From the NCBI GenBank assembly GCA_003576915.1, contig QEVF01000021.1, positions 1 through 64,000 on the forward strand: a stretch of DNA of 64,000 bases, in the 5' to 3' direction. Shown piece after piece: positions 17,357 through 26,171 of the stretch. A program made the translations under genes and the position numbers. A model generated the notes under the pieces. That model had not been told where the DNA came from, made no database searches, and saw only the letters and a list, made by a program, of their open reading frames with translations. Position 1 is the first letter of the stretch; every line of letters starts with the position of its first letter. The stretch is from Planctomycetota bacterium. Its GTDB lineage: Bacteria; Planctomycetota; UBA8742; UBA2392.

Positions 17357-18856
17357 ATGACAATGACCTTGAATCGTATTCATGCGTCCAAGCGGGTCAT
17401 CATATTTCCTGTGGGGAAGCTGGTCCTTTTGACGACCATTGCCGTCGGCATAATGCTATTTCTGGGATGCGCTACTAGCCAGCACTGCAATAGCATCGCA
17501 GAACGTTTTCATAATATAGAGATACGCCTCGGGCACTTCGCCCAGGTTAACCCGCCGGGTCGGGTCACGTACACCTTCTCGATGCCAGACGGTGAAGAGA
17601 TCCCGCTTGAGATCCCCCTGGTAGATAACGACACAGCAATTTGGCAAACCAAAGCTCGACAAACTTCAGGTTCCATACAGATTTCTGTCCGCAAAGAAGG
17701 ATCCAAGGAGCGGAAGCCTTTCTGGACCGGCATAGCCCGTAAAGTGCCGTCTGCAACCGGTGAATTGCCGCGGTTCCATTGCGATGCACGGCCAGTGCCT
17801 ACCGAATTCACTATCGAATGTGACCCATTAGTCGTGCAAGAGGTTGTCGTCTGGTTTACTTCGATTGACTTCACGGCGTGTCGCACCTCAACGCGCATTT
17901 CAGGAGGTTCGGCGGCGGAGCAGCACATTTTGCTCTTTAGCGGTGCCTATGAGGTTGATTTTCGCGCCGATGTTGTTGCCAAATTTGACGGCAACGCGGG
18001 TGCGGAGCCCTTATTGCAGCAAGAGGTGCATGGAGTCACTGAAAACGGTCCTATTCAAATCAACATATCTGCCGACGGCGCAAACAAGTTTCATTGGAAA
18101 CTGTTAGCGGGGCGGACTTGGACAAGAGTCGGCACCTTGCCCGAATCGGAAATCACACGGGCATGGGCGTGCGGCTATCGGGAATGGAACTTCCTGCCGA
18201 GGATTGTGCCGGAGCTCTTCAGCCCGCTCCCCAGAGAGTTCTTAGTGGCGAGATCAAGGGGATTCGAGGAAAGGACATTGGACCCCCTAAAGAAGTCTAA
18301 CTCGGCGGCCGATTGTTATGAGCGAATCGGTCCGACAGATCTTGCCGCTGGACTCGGTTGGTGGTGGACTAGGGAAGGGCAATTGCTTGTGTATGCCTAC
18401 CCGCACCCTCGAAGACAGTTTCCTTCAGTGTTGATCTTGGCTGACGGCAGTAGCGCTATTCTTTACCCAGCGGAGGTGGATGCTGCGCTAGGAAGTGGCG
18501 CTCCCCTGTCTGACAACTTCAAGGTCTGTCGCCAAGCGTTACTGAAATTCACCATTCCAGATGGCGTGATATTGGACGGCAAGAGCGCGACAATTCGCGT
18601 GGTGTACCGATACAAGCCGGGCGAGGAAGCAGCGGCAACAATACGTTGGGAAGAGACAGTTTCGATTGACTCGAAAGGCGAGGCTATCTTGCGCAGTTTT
18701 GTTGATGGGGCTTATGCAGAAATTGACGCGAAGGAAGAGATTCGTGGTCTACAGCATGCCGATGAGTCAAGAACAGTTTCCCTGCATGCAAGGGGCGAAG
18801 TACTCGGCCCGTTTGTTCCAGGCGGCCAATATGAGCTTGCGATGTTCATCAGATAA
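17357..18856 (+). CDS. Orphan lipoprotein of unknown function
   Basis: ATG 17357 (alternative 17363) begins a lipoprotein signal: a hydrophobic run VLLTTIAVGIMLFLGC with lipobox LFLGC. The 499-residue mature chain is mostly predicted beta-rich with paired cysteines and no family recognised. Codon use is clearly AT-richer than neighbouring genes (many TTT, ATA, AAA, GAT codons), and it lies between an IS remnant and an intact IS. Horizontal acquisition is likely. The product is predicted to be an envelope lipoprotein. Confidence 0.6.
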   Translation: MTMTLNRIHASKRVIIFPVGKLVLLTTIAVGIMLFLGCATSQHCNSIAERFHNIEIRLGHFAQVNPPGRVTYTFSMPDGEEIPLEIPLVDNDTAIWQTKARQTSGSIQISVRKEGSKERKPFWTGIARKVPSATGELPRFHCDARPVPTEFTIECDPLVVQEVVVWFTSIDFTACRTSTRISGGSAAEQHILLFSGAYEVDFRADVVAKFDGNAGAEPLLQQEVHGVTENGPIQINISADGANKFHWKLLAGRTWTRVGTLPESEITRAWACGYREWNFLPRIVPELFSPLPREFLVARSRGFEERTLDPLKKSNSAADCYERIGPTDLAAGLGWWWTREGQLLVYAYPHPRRQFPSVLILADGSSAILYPAEVDAALGSGAPLSDNFKVCRQALLKFTIPDGVILDGKSATIRVVYRYKPGEEAAATIRWEETVSIDSKGEAILRSFVDGAYAEIDAKEEIRGLQHADESRTVSLHARGEVLGPFVPGGQYELAMFIR

Positions 18857-18876
18857 AGCATCGTTCAGGGTGGCGC

Positions 18877-19921
18877 CATTGGCAGCGTCAGGTTGTGTCG
18901 CAGGGCCGTGTAGGCTTTCAGCGTTCTGTCTGGAGCCCGCCATGCGTTTTGACCTCAGCGTTGACAACTTACCCTCTACCACGCGCTCGTTTGAGCGCCG
19001 CTTTTCGTCCGAAGCCCCGTGCGAGGCGTACCTCTTCTCCCAGAAGTACCCCGATGGCTTTGTCTGCGAACGCTGCGGCTCGGTGGCCGCGCCCTGGCGC
19101 ATCCTATCGCGCCATTGCCTCCTTGAATGCCGCGACTGCGGGCAGCAGATCAGCCTCACCACCGGCACGATCTTCGAGAACACCAAGAAGCTTTTCTGCG
19201 ACTGGTTTCGCGCGCTCTTTGAAGTCGCCGTGCACAAGACCGGTGTTTCAGCCGCCCACATCGCCCGCGTCATGGGCTTTTCCGAGAACACCGGCCTGAA
19301 CTGGCTGCGCAAGCTGCGCGCCGTCACCGTCAACCCCGAGCGTGCGCCGCTCAGTGGCGAGGTCGAGGCCGACACGATTTTCTTCAACGTGCAGGACGAA
19401 TACGGAAAGGGTGTCGAGGTGCCCGTCGCCGTGGCCATCGAGGTTGAGCGCAACATCGACAAATGGGGCCGCGAGCACGCCATGCCCGGCCGCGCCCGCA
19501 TGGGCTTGCTGGAGAACCAGAGCGCAGAAGCGATGGGCGATTTTCTCAAGAAGAACGTCGCCAGGCGATCCACGCTCGTGACTGATGGCGGCACCGAGTT
19601 CATGGCCGATGCCGCGTCGCACGTGAAGCGCAAACCGGAGGTGACGGGCCAGGACTGGGAGCGCGCCCGCGCGCGAATGGCGCGGCTGAACCTGTTCGTG
19701 GCGAACTTCAAGATGTGGTTGAGAGGCACGTTCCACCAATCGCCGCACCTGCGCCTGCTGAAGTACTATCTCGATGAACACTGTTTCCGGCATAACCGCA
19801 GAAAGAGCAAGTCGCCCCTGAAGCCGCTGCAAAGCCTACTTGAACTGGCCTGCCGCCTCAGAGCCCCCAAGTGGCGCGACCTCCAGTGCGCCAGCTTCAG
19901 CCCAACCTGCCGTTGCCAATG
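18877..19921 (+). mobile_element. IS1595-type insertion sequence
   Basis: Ends are imperfect inverted repeats: left CATTGGCAGCGTCAGGTTG, right (reverse) CATTGGCAACGGCAGGTTG. The ~1,045-bp element contains one transposase gene whose TGA lies in the right repeat. The 8 bp flanking each end (GGTGGCGC and AGGCAACC) do not match, so no target duplication is visible. Confidence 0.75.
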
Positions 19922-19922
19922 A
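18942..19922 (+). CDS. IS1595-family (ISXO2-like) transposase
   Basis: ATG 18942 has GGAG 7 nt upstream. The 326-residue product has an N-terminal zinc ribbon (CERCG about 43 and CRDCG about 66), an HTH region (VSAAHIARVMGFSENT), then an ISXO2-like DDE domain: EVEADTIFFNV (first acidic residue), TDGGTEF (second), and a C-terminal EHCFRHNRR block. It appears intact and may still be active. Confidence 0.88.
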   Translation: MRFDLSVDNLPSTTRSFERRFSSEAPCEAYLFSQKYPDGFVCERCGSVAAPWRILSRHCLLECRDCGQQISLTTGTIFENTKKLFCDWFRALFEVAVHKTGVSAAHIARVMGFSENTGLNWLRKLRAVTVNPERAPLSGEVEADTIFFNVQDEYGKGVEVPVAVAIEVERNIDKWGREHAMPGRARMGLLENQSAEAMGDFLKKNVARRSTLVTDGGTEFMADAASHVKRKPEVTGQDWERARARMARLNLFVANFKMWLRGTFHQSPHLRLLKYYLDEHCFRHNRRKSKSPLKPLQSLLELACRLRAPKWRDLQCASFSPTCRCQ

Positions 19923-20072
19923 GGCAACCAGACCAGGCTTCTCCCTGCAGCACAACAGCTCGTTTTGCTTCGGCTTTGCCGGTCATAGCGCCTCAGGGTT
20001 ATTGATGGGACATAGTGTTTCCGCAACTGTCTCAAGCGCCGCCGGGTCTGCTCGTAGCCCAGAGCCACCCAG
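19923..20072. other. Short non-coding gap beside the IS
   Basis: No convincing gene or strong structure. Reading frames here are shadows without family resemblance. It separates the IS right end from the 3' end of the sugar-phosphate isomerase gene. Confidence 0.6.
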
Positions 20073-21029
20073 CTACATGAAGTGCATGGAGACGAGGTCT
20101 TTGAGTGCGACGTGTCCCACGAGTTCGCCGGCGGCATTGACCACGGGCAACTCGCCGATGCGGTAATCCTGCATCAGTTTGACGGCCTCGCCGGCCAGGC
20201 GCTCGACTTCGACACGCTTGCCGGGGCGGGTCATGATCTCGGCTACCTTGTGCTGGAGCAAACCGTCATCCTCGATGTGGCGGCGTAAGTCGCCGTCTGT
20301 GAACACGCCCAGCAGGCGGCCGTTCTCGACGATGAACACGGCCCCGGTCTTCTGGCGCGTGATCGCGCCCAGAGCGTCCTTCACGGTGGCCGCGCTGCCC
20401 ACGGTGGCGGTCTGGGCCAAGGGGCGCATGATGTCACCGACCTTCATGAGCGAGCGGCCAAGGGCTCCGCCGGGGTGAAAGCGCGCGTAATCCTCGCGGC
20501 CGAAGTTGCGGGCCTTCATCACCGCCAGGGCCAAGGCGTCTCCCAAGGCGAGCATGACGGTGGTGGAGACGCTGGGCGCCATGCCGATGGGGCAGGCTTC
20601 CTCGAACTTGCCCATCTCGAGCAAGATGTCGCTGTGGCGCGCCAGGGCTGACTGTGGCTTGGCGGTGATGCCGATGAGCCTGCACCCCACGCGTTTGATG
20701 ACGGGCAGGAGGCGCACGACTTCCTCGCTTTCGCCGCTGTTGCTCATGGCGATGACGACGTCGCCCGGGTGAAGCCGTCCCACGTCGCCGTGCACGGCCT
20801 CGGAGGGGTGAAGGGGGAAGCTGCGGGTGCCGGTGCTGGCCAGGGTGGCGGAGATCTTCTGGCCGATGAGCCAGGGCTTGCCGATGCCGGTGATCACAAC
20901 GTGGCCCTGGCAGGCGAGCAGGGCCTGAACGGCCTGGTCAAAACGGGGGTCCAGGATGTCGGCCAGCGCGGCTACGGCCCTGGCCTCCTGGCGCAGGACG
21001 GACTTTCCGAACTCGAGCGTGTCGCTCAC
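20073..21029 (-). CDS. kdsD: Arabinose-5-phosphate isomerase, KpsF/GutQ/KdsD family
   Basis: GTG 21029 overlaps the upstream stop (GTGA), giving 318 residues, the usual length. An N-terminal SIS domain shows GIGKPWLIGQKISATLAST, the conserved HPSEAVHGDVG block and AMSNSGESEEV. Two C-terminal CBS domains follow (VKDALGAITRQKTGAVFIVE and KLMQDYRIGELPVVN). It converts D-ribulose-5-phosphate to D-arabinose-5-phosphate, the first step to Kdo of lipopolysaccharide. It is cytoplasmic, translationally coupled to the giant PQQ/TPR gene, and supports a Gram-negative outer membrane. Confidence 0.9.
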   Translation of the reverse strand: MSDTLEFGKSVLRQEARAVAALADILDPRFDQAVQALLACQGHVVITGIGKPWLIGQKISATLASTGTRSFPLHPSEAVHGDVGRLHPGDVVIAMSNSGESEEVVRLLPVIKRVGCRLIGITAKPQSALARHSDILLEMGKFEEACPIGMAPSVSTTVMLALGDALALAVMKARNFGREDYARFHPGGALGRSLMKVGDIMRPLAQTATVGSAATVKDALGAITRQKTGAVFIVENGRLLGVFTDGDLRRHIEDDGLLQHKVAEIMTRPGKRVEVERLAGEAVKLMQDYRIGELPVVNAAGELVGHVALKDLVSMHFM

Positions 21030-24000
21030 TCTTTGGCTCCGAAACAGTGGGTCGTCTGGTCGGCGGCGACGACGATGTAGCCGTCGGCCGCGGAGAGCTG
21101 CATGTATTCGACGCTGCCGGCCGCGGGCTTGGACCAGTCGAGGCGGCGGCGCCCGGTCTTGTCGAGGACGACGAGCCGAAAGCCCTTGAGCAGGGGCATG
21201 CCCATGCTGATGTCGGTGACGGCAAAGCCGAAGGCCGCGCCGTCCTGGAGGGCGACGGCGGCCTTGAGCTTGAGGCGTTCTTCCTTCTCGGCTGTCTCGA
21301 TAACCTCGCTGAAGACCTGCTTGCCGTCGGCCATGGAGAGGCCGACGACGCGGGCTGTCTCGTAGTCGCGGGAAAGGGCCAAGGCCAGCACGTCGCCCAT
21401 GAGGGCGCGGTCGTGGATGTCCTCGCGGTCGAAGGTCGCGCGCCACACCGTCTTGCCCGCGGCCGCATCAACGAGGGCCGCGCCGGGGTAGCCCACCACC
21501 AGCACCTGGCCCTTGAAGGGCAGGCACAGGGAGGGGCGCACCAGGTTCGAGGCGACCTGCGCCTTGACCGAGAAGTCCTCCAGCGCGATCAGGCGCACCA
21601 TGCCGCGCTCGTCGGTGATGCAGAGCTGGTCGTTGAGCAGGAAGGGGCGGGCGCGGCTGTTGCGGGCGGAGGCGTTAGGCAGCTTGGCGCGGCGTATTTC
21701 GCGTCCGCTTTCTATGTCGAGGAGGAGCAGGTGGTCTTCGCTGCCGGCGAGCAGCGCGACGACGCCCAAGGGCGTCTGGCGCAGCCAGAGCACGTCCTGG
21801 GCATCAACGCTGGTTTCCCAGGTCTGGGCGCCGCTGACGGCGTCGAGGGCGGCAATGCGCATCTGGCGGGAGGCCGAGCGCGTGCCGACGCTGGAGTAGA
21901 GGATCATGCCGTCGCGCACATCGACGTCGTCGGGGGAGGCGGCCAGGCGGGCTGTCCAGCGGGTTTCGCCGCGGTCCGTGACGAAGACGAAGCCGCGGGT
22001 GAAGACGAGGAGGACGCCGTCTTTGGTGCGGATGCACTGGTTGAGGCCCAGCAGGCCGTTTTGTCCGCCGGTGAAGGCAAGCGAGCCGTCCTTGGGGTTG
22101 ACGCCCATGAGGGGCAATTCGCCGGACATGCGGGCCATGTACAGCAGGGGGCTTGGCCCCGGCGCCGGCTGGGCGGGGATGGTGATGAAAGGGGTGCCGG
22201 CCTTCCAGCTCTCGCTCCAGAGTTCGGTCAGGGGCGAGGCCATGCGCGGCGGCAATGCGACGTCCTCGGGCGAAGGGGCGACCTTGAGCAGGGGTTCGAG
22301 CCACTCCTTGAAGCTGGCGCGCCGGCCCTCAAGGGACAGGCTGCCCTCGGGGAACTCGCGCAGGGCGCGCATGGCGGTCAGCCTCGCGCGCAGGGCTTCT
22401 CCACCGCGAAACTGGCACAGGGCCAGCAGGGCGAGCATTTCTCCGCGCCGCGGCCGCTGGGCGAGTTCATCGAACAGGCCGTTGATGAAGGCCGCGGCAG
22501 GCAGGTAAGCCCCGGCCGCAAAGTCAGCCAGGGCGAGCTGCAACGCCGCGTCATCGGAGGCCAGGGCCAGGGGATACTGGCGCAGGGCGCGCTGCAGGCT
22601 GGCGCGGTCGCCCTGCTTGAGCAGGGCCGCAGCCTCGGCCTCGCGCTCGGCGTAGTGGCCGCGGCCGCGGGCCTCGAGCAGCGCGGCCAGTGCATTGACG
22701 GCAAGCTGGCGCAGGGGCAGGCGCTCGAAGGTGAGGCTTTCCGGCGCGGCGAGCAGGGACTCGTAGAGGGAGATGACGTCAAGCTCGCGACCGGCGGCGG
22801 CGCTGAGCAGGCGCGCGAGCATGATGGAGGCGTAGTAGCGGACGGGGATTTCAGGGTCGGAGCCGACGCCGAAGTCGGGGTCGGACTGGATCATGCTTTC
22901 GTACAGGGTCCGGAGTGCCGCGAAGTCGTTGCGCCTGACGAGGCAGAGTTCCTGGCGCACGAAGCACTCGGTGAACTGGCCGGGATGCTGGGCATGGCGG
23001 CGGGCGCTTTCGATGAGGGCGAGCGCCTCGAGGTAGCGGCCCTGTCGGATCTGGAGGTCGGCGGCCTCCAGAGAAACGCCCACGAGCAGGCGGCCCGCCA
23101 TGGCCACGACGCGGGAGTTGACGGGCGGCTGGGAGGCCAGCTCGAGTGCGCGCAGCAGCCAGCGCTGCGCCTCGGCCTTGTCGCCGCCGCGCAGCACCAG
23201 CGTGCCGTAGCGCAAGGCGGCGTCGGCATCCTTGGGGAAGCTGGCGACGCGCAGGCGGGCTTCATTGAGCAGCAAATTGGCGTCAAAGCGTGCCGCCACC
23301 TGCACATTGCCGGCGGTGTAGTCGTTGCCGGCGACGGTGAACATGAGGCCCTGCTGCACGAACACGGACAGGCCGGGGATGCGCTGGGCCGGGTTTGATA
23401 CGGTGCGGCCGACGCGCCAGGTGTCGAGGTCGATCTCCGCGATGCCTGTGGCGCCCGGCCAGTAAAGTTTGTTGCCGGCCAATGCGGGGCGCCCCTGAAG
23501 GACGTTTCGGGAGTTGCGGTCAATGACGGCCAGGGAGCGAAGCAGCTTGCCGCTGGCGAGGTCAACGCCATAGAGCACGCTTTCGCCCCCCACGAGCACG
23601 ATACCACCGCGCACGCCGATGAGGGCGCGGGCGCCGCGCAGGGGCGAGCGGGCTTCCTCATAGTCGTTGTCCAGGCGCTGGGCTCGTTCGAGCTGCCAGG
23701 CCGGCTCGCCGGTGCGGGCATTGAAGGCCACGAGCTGCTGGCTGTCCGTGGGGGCGCAGATGACGTAGGCCTCACCGCCGGCTTCAGCGTAGAGTGTAGG
23801 CGAGTTGTACCAGGTGGCGGGCCGGTAATAGGTGAAGATGTAGCTGGTCATCGGGCGGCACATGTACTCGTAGCGCGCAATCCAGGCCAGGTTGCGCCGC
23901 TCGAGATTGACGGCGACGACACCGCCCAGGTTGGTGCAAAGGAAAAGCTCGCCGCCCGCGATGGCCGGCAGGCTCGTAAAGGGCCAGCGGGCGGGCCGCC

Positions 24001-25519
24001 CGAACATGGTCACTTCCTGCTGTCCGTAGCACAACCGCAGCGTCCACAGCACGCTGCCGTCGGAGGGCTTGAGCGCGTAAAGGAAAACATCAGCGATGCC
24101 GGGAACTGTGGTGCCCACGGCATACAGGACGCCTTCATGAACGACGGCGGGGCCAAAGCTGGTCTGGTCCAGCTCGCTGCCTTCATAGAGACCCCCGAGC
24201 CGCCACAGCAGCCGCCCCGTTTCGCCGTCCACGGCACACAGCGCGCGCCGGGCCTGGGGGTAATGCGCGTAGAGCCCGAAGCGATTGTCGGCAAAGCGCC
24301 GGTGAATGGGCTCGCGCAGGGGATTTTCCAGGGGCGCAAAGGCCATGCCGCGCCAAAGGCTCACGGGCAGCGTGAGGGAGGGATCAGGCTCGATGGTGCG
24401 CCAGGAGTTGCCGCGCTCGTTAGGAAAGGGCTTGCAGCGCCAAGCAGGCAGGCCCTGTTTGCCGCCCGTGAAGATGTCGTAGGCGACCAGGGAGTCGCCG
24501 TTGTTGACGAACAGCAGGCTGCCGTCGGTGACGGGCAGTTGGGCCGGGGCGATGGGCTGGGGGTACTGCATGTAGCGGTTGTTGAAGGGGTCGGCCTCGA
24601 GGCGGGGCAGGGTCTGGGACCAGGCCACATTCTCATAGGGCGTGGGCGCCTCGCTGATGCCGGTGTTGGCGTAATTGCCGCCCGGCCAATGCACGGAGAT
24701 GGATTCCAGTGTGTCGTTGGTGCCGTCGCGCGTGCGGGCGAGGTCGGCTGCGAGGGCCTCACCAAGCTTCATGCTGGAGGGCCCGACATCGACGGCAGTG
24801 TCCTTGAGGGGCCTGGCGAATTGGATGAGCTGGGCGAGGTTGGCGCGCTCACCCAAACCCTGATAGCAGCGGGCCAGCCAGACGCTGAGGCGGGACTCGG
24901 CCTGGGGCGTGAGCAGTTCGCGGACCTCCAGGGCCCGCTCAAGGGCGCGGGCCGCGGGGCTGAGGCGGCCTTCCTCCCAGTTGATCTGGGCAAGCAGCAC
25001 GGCGGCGCGGATGCCGGCCTGGGTCAGGCCGAAGCGGCGGTTGACGTCGAGCATGCGCTCAAGGTCGCCCGCGACCACGGCATTGTTGAGGTTGTTCTCG
25101 GCGCGGCGGCCATAGAGTTCTTCGTAGATGGCAAGGCCGTCCTTGCCCAAAGAGCGGATGCGCGCCTCGATGGCGTTGTAGGCGCCCAGCCAGCGGCTGA
25201 CGTCGCGCGGCTCGCCGCCGTCGAGCATGGCCACGACGCCGACGGCGTTCACCGGGCGGTCGAGTTCTTCCTGGCAGATCTGGAGGAAGGACTCCGTGCG
25301 GGCGCGGCGCTCTTTGGGCGGCAGCTCCTGCGCGAGGTCGTTCTGAAGCCGGTTGAGCTTGCGCACGGCCTCGTCGAGGTAGGGTGGCGTGATGACCTTG
25401 AAGGCGCTGGGATCCGACGGCGGCAGTTCATAGCCGCCAAAGCCGCGCTGGGCCTCGCCGGCGCGGGAGAGGGAGAACGCGGCCAGCGCAGCCAGGGAGA
25501 AAAGCAGGAAACGCTTCAT
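21026..25519 (-). CDS. Secreted 1,497-aa PQQ-propeller/TPR protein
   Basis: ATG 25519 has GGAG 6 nt upstream and begins MKRFLLFSLAALAAFSLS, a Sec signal peptide with no lipobox. The mature part starts with helical repeats (about 60-220). It then holds PQQ-type beta-propeller blades such as LLWRLGGLYEGSELDQ and VVHEGVLYAVG, with several LxxGxxLWR-like motifs (about 350-800). A TPR region (about 820-1,060) is followed by a second propeller half (about 1,150-1,497). It is probably periplasmic or surface-associated; no catalytic residues were recognised. The stop overlaps kdsD. Confidence 0.8.
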   Translation of the reverse strand: MKRFLLFSLAALAAFSLSRAGEAQRGFGGYELPPSDPSAFKVITPPYLDEAVRKLNRLQNDLAQELPPKERRARTESFLQICQEELDRPVNAVGVVAMLDGGEPRDVSRWLGAYNAIEARIRSLGKDGLAIYEELYGRRAENNLNNAVVAGDLERMLDVNRRFGLTQAGIRAAVLLAQINWEEGRLSPAARALERALEVRELLTPQAESRLSVWLARCYQGLGERANLAQLIQFARPLKDTAVDVGPSSMKLGEALAADLARTRDGTNDTLESISVHWPGGNYANTGISEAPTPYENVAWSQTLPRLEADPFNNRYMQYPQPIAPAQLPVTDGSLLFVNNGDSLVAYDIFTGGKQGLPAWRCKPFPNERGNSWRTIEPDPSLTLPVSLWRGMAFAPLENPLREPIHRRFADNRFGLYAHYPQARRALCAVDGETGRLLWRLGGLYEGSELDQTSFGPAVVHEGVLYAVGTTVPGIADVFLYALKPSDGSVLWTLRLCYGQQEVTMFGRPARWPFTSLPAIAGGELFLCTNLGGVVAVNLERRNLAWIARYEYMCRPMTSYIFTYYRPATWYNSPTLYAEAGGEAYVICAPTDSQQLVAFNARTGEPAWQLERAQRLDNDYEEARSPLRGARALIGVRGGIVLVGGESVLYGVDLASGKLLRSLAVIDRNSRNVLQGRPALAGNKLYWPGATGIAEIDLDTWRVGRTVSNPAQRIPGLSVFVQQGLMFTVAGNDYTAGNVQVAARFDANLLLNEARLRVASFPKDADAALRYGTLVLRGGDKAEAQRWLLRALELASQPPVNSRVVAMAGRLLVGVSLEAADLQIRQGRYLEALALIESARRHAQHPGQFTECFVRQELCLVRRNDFAALRTLYESMIQSDPDFGVGSDPEIPVRYYASIMLARLLSAAAGRELDVISLYESLLAAPESLTFERLPLRQLAVNALAALLEARGRGHYAEREAEAAALLKQGDRASLQRALRQYPLALASDDAALQLALADFAAGAYLPAAAFINGLFDELAQRPRRGEMLALLALCQFRGGEALRARLTAMRALREFPEGSLSLEGRRASFKEWLEPLLKVAPSPEDVALPPRMASPLTELWSESWKAGTPFITIPAQPAPGPSPLLYMARMSGELPLMGVNPKDGSLAFTGGQNGLLGLNQCIRTKDGVLLVFTRGFVFVTDRGETRWTARLAASPDDVDVRDGMILYSSVGTRSASRQMRIAALDAVSGAQTWETSVDAQDVLWLRQTPLGVVALLAGSEDHLLLLDIESGREIRRAKLPNASARNSRARPFLLNDQLCITDERGMVRLIALEDFSVKAQVASNLVRPSLCLPFKGQVLVVGYPGAALVDAAAGKTVWRATFDREDIHDRALMGDVLALALSRDYETARVVGLSMADGKQVFSEVIETAEKEERLKLKAAVALQDGAAFGFAVTDISMGMPLLKGFRLVVLDKTGRRRLDWSKPAAGSVEYMQLSAADGYIVVAADQTTHCFGAKE

Positions 25520-25582
25520 GGGCTGCTCCGTGGGTGTTGCCCGATCACCCACTGTTACGTTTCAGGGGGCCCCTCGTGATGC

Positions 25583-25729
25583 TTAACAGCCTGCTGAAAA
25601 ACAGTTTTTCAGCAGGCTGACCGGCCCGACCGACCGGACGGGCCGGCGGAGGGGCGGGCTTTGCCCGGCACTCCGGCCTTTGGTTCCCGCTGAAAACGTC
25701 GTTTTTCGACTATTTCAGCGGCCTGTTAA
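25583..25729. repeat. 147-bp MITE-like inverted-repeat element
   Basis: Both ends begin TTAACAG: TTAACAGCCTGCTGAAAAAC on the left, and on the right (reverse strand) TTAACAGGCCGCTGAAATAG. Inside are a 15-bp perfect hairpin with a 3-nt loop near 25588-25620 and a 9-bp hairpin at 25688-25721. No coding capacity of its own. The right end supplies the last five codons and stop of the VanZ-like gene, so the element probably inserted or recombined there. Confidence 0.6.
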
Positions 25730-26171
25730 TGTAGGCAGCAAAGGCGCTTCTCGCCACACAAAGGAAAGCGGCGCAGGCGGCCAGGGCCCCCAGGGCGTTG
25801 GCCGCAAGGTCGCCGGCCTCGGCCCTGCGTCCATGGACCTGTCCCAGGGTGGCCTGGGTCCATTCGACGCCGGCCCCCAGCACCAGATCGAGAACCAGTG
25901 CCGCCAGGGCGGCCATCCAGGCCGCCCGGGGCATGGCCATGCGTGTGGGGCGGGCCAGGAGCAGGGCCCAGCAAAGCAGCGAGGCCAAAAGGAAGTGGGC
26001 GGCAAAGTGGGCCACTTTGTCAAAGTGGGCAATGGGCGGGGCGCCGGGGACTGTCACTCCGGGACGGGTGGCGTCGAAAAGCAGCATGGCGCCCAGCATG
26101 AAGGCGCACAAAAGAAGGGCGGCCGAGAACTTCGGCCGCCCGGAAGCGATGATCCGTCCCAGTGCCTGCAT
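25710..26171 (-). CDS. VanZ-family membrane protein
   Basis: A 153-residue protein from ATG 26171, which overlaps the dacB stop (TGATG). Four hydrophobic segments are visible, with the family landmarks FDKVAHFAAHFLLA (about 50-63) and GAGVEWTQATL then GRRAEAGDLAANALGA (about 100-130). VanZ-like proteins act at the inner membrane and are linked to cell-wall or teicoplanin resistance, with poorly known mechanism. Its position after DacB suggests an envelope role. The C-terminal NRPLK and stop come from a MITE-like repeat. Confidence 0.82.
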   Translation of the reverse strand: MQALGRIIASGRPKFSAALLLCAFMLGAMLLFDATRPGVTVPGAPPIAHFDKVAHFAAHFLLASLLCWALLLARPTRMAMPRAAWMAALAALVLDLVLGAGVEWTQATLGQVHGRRAEAGDLAANALGALAACAAFLCVARSAFAAYINRPLK

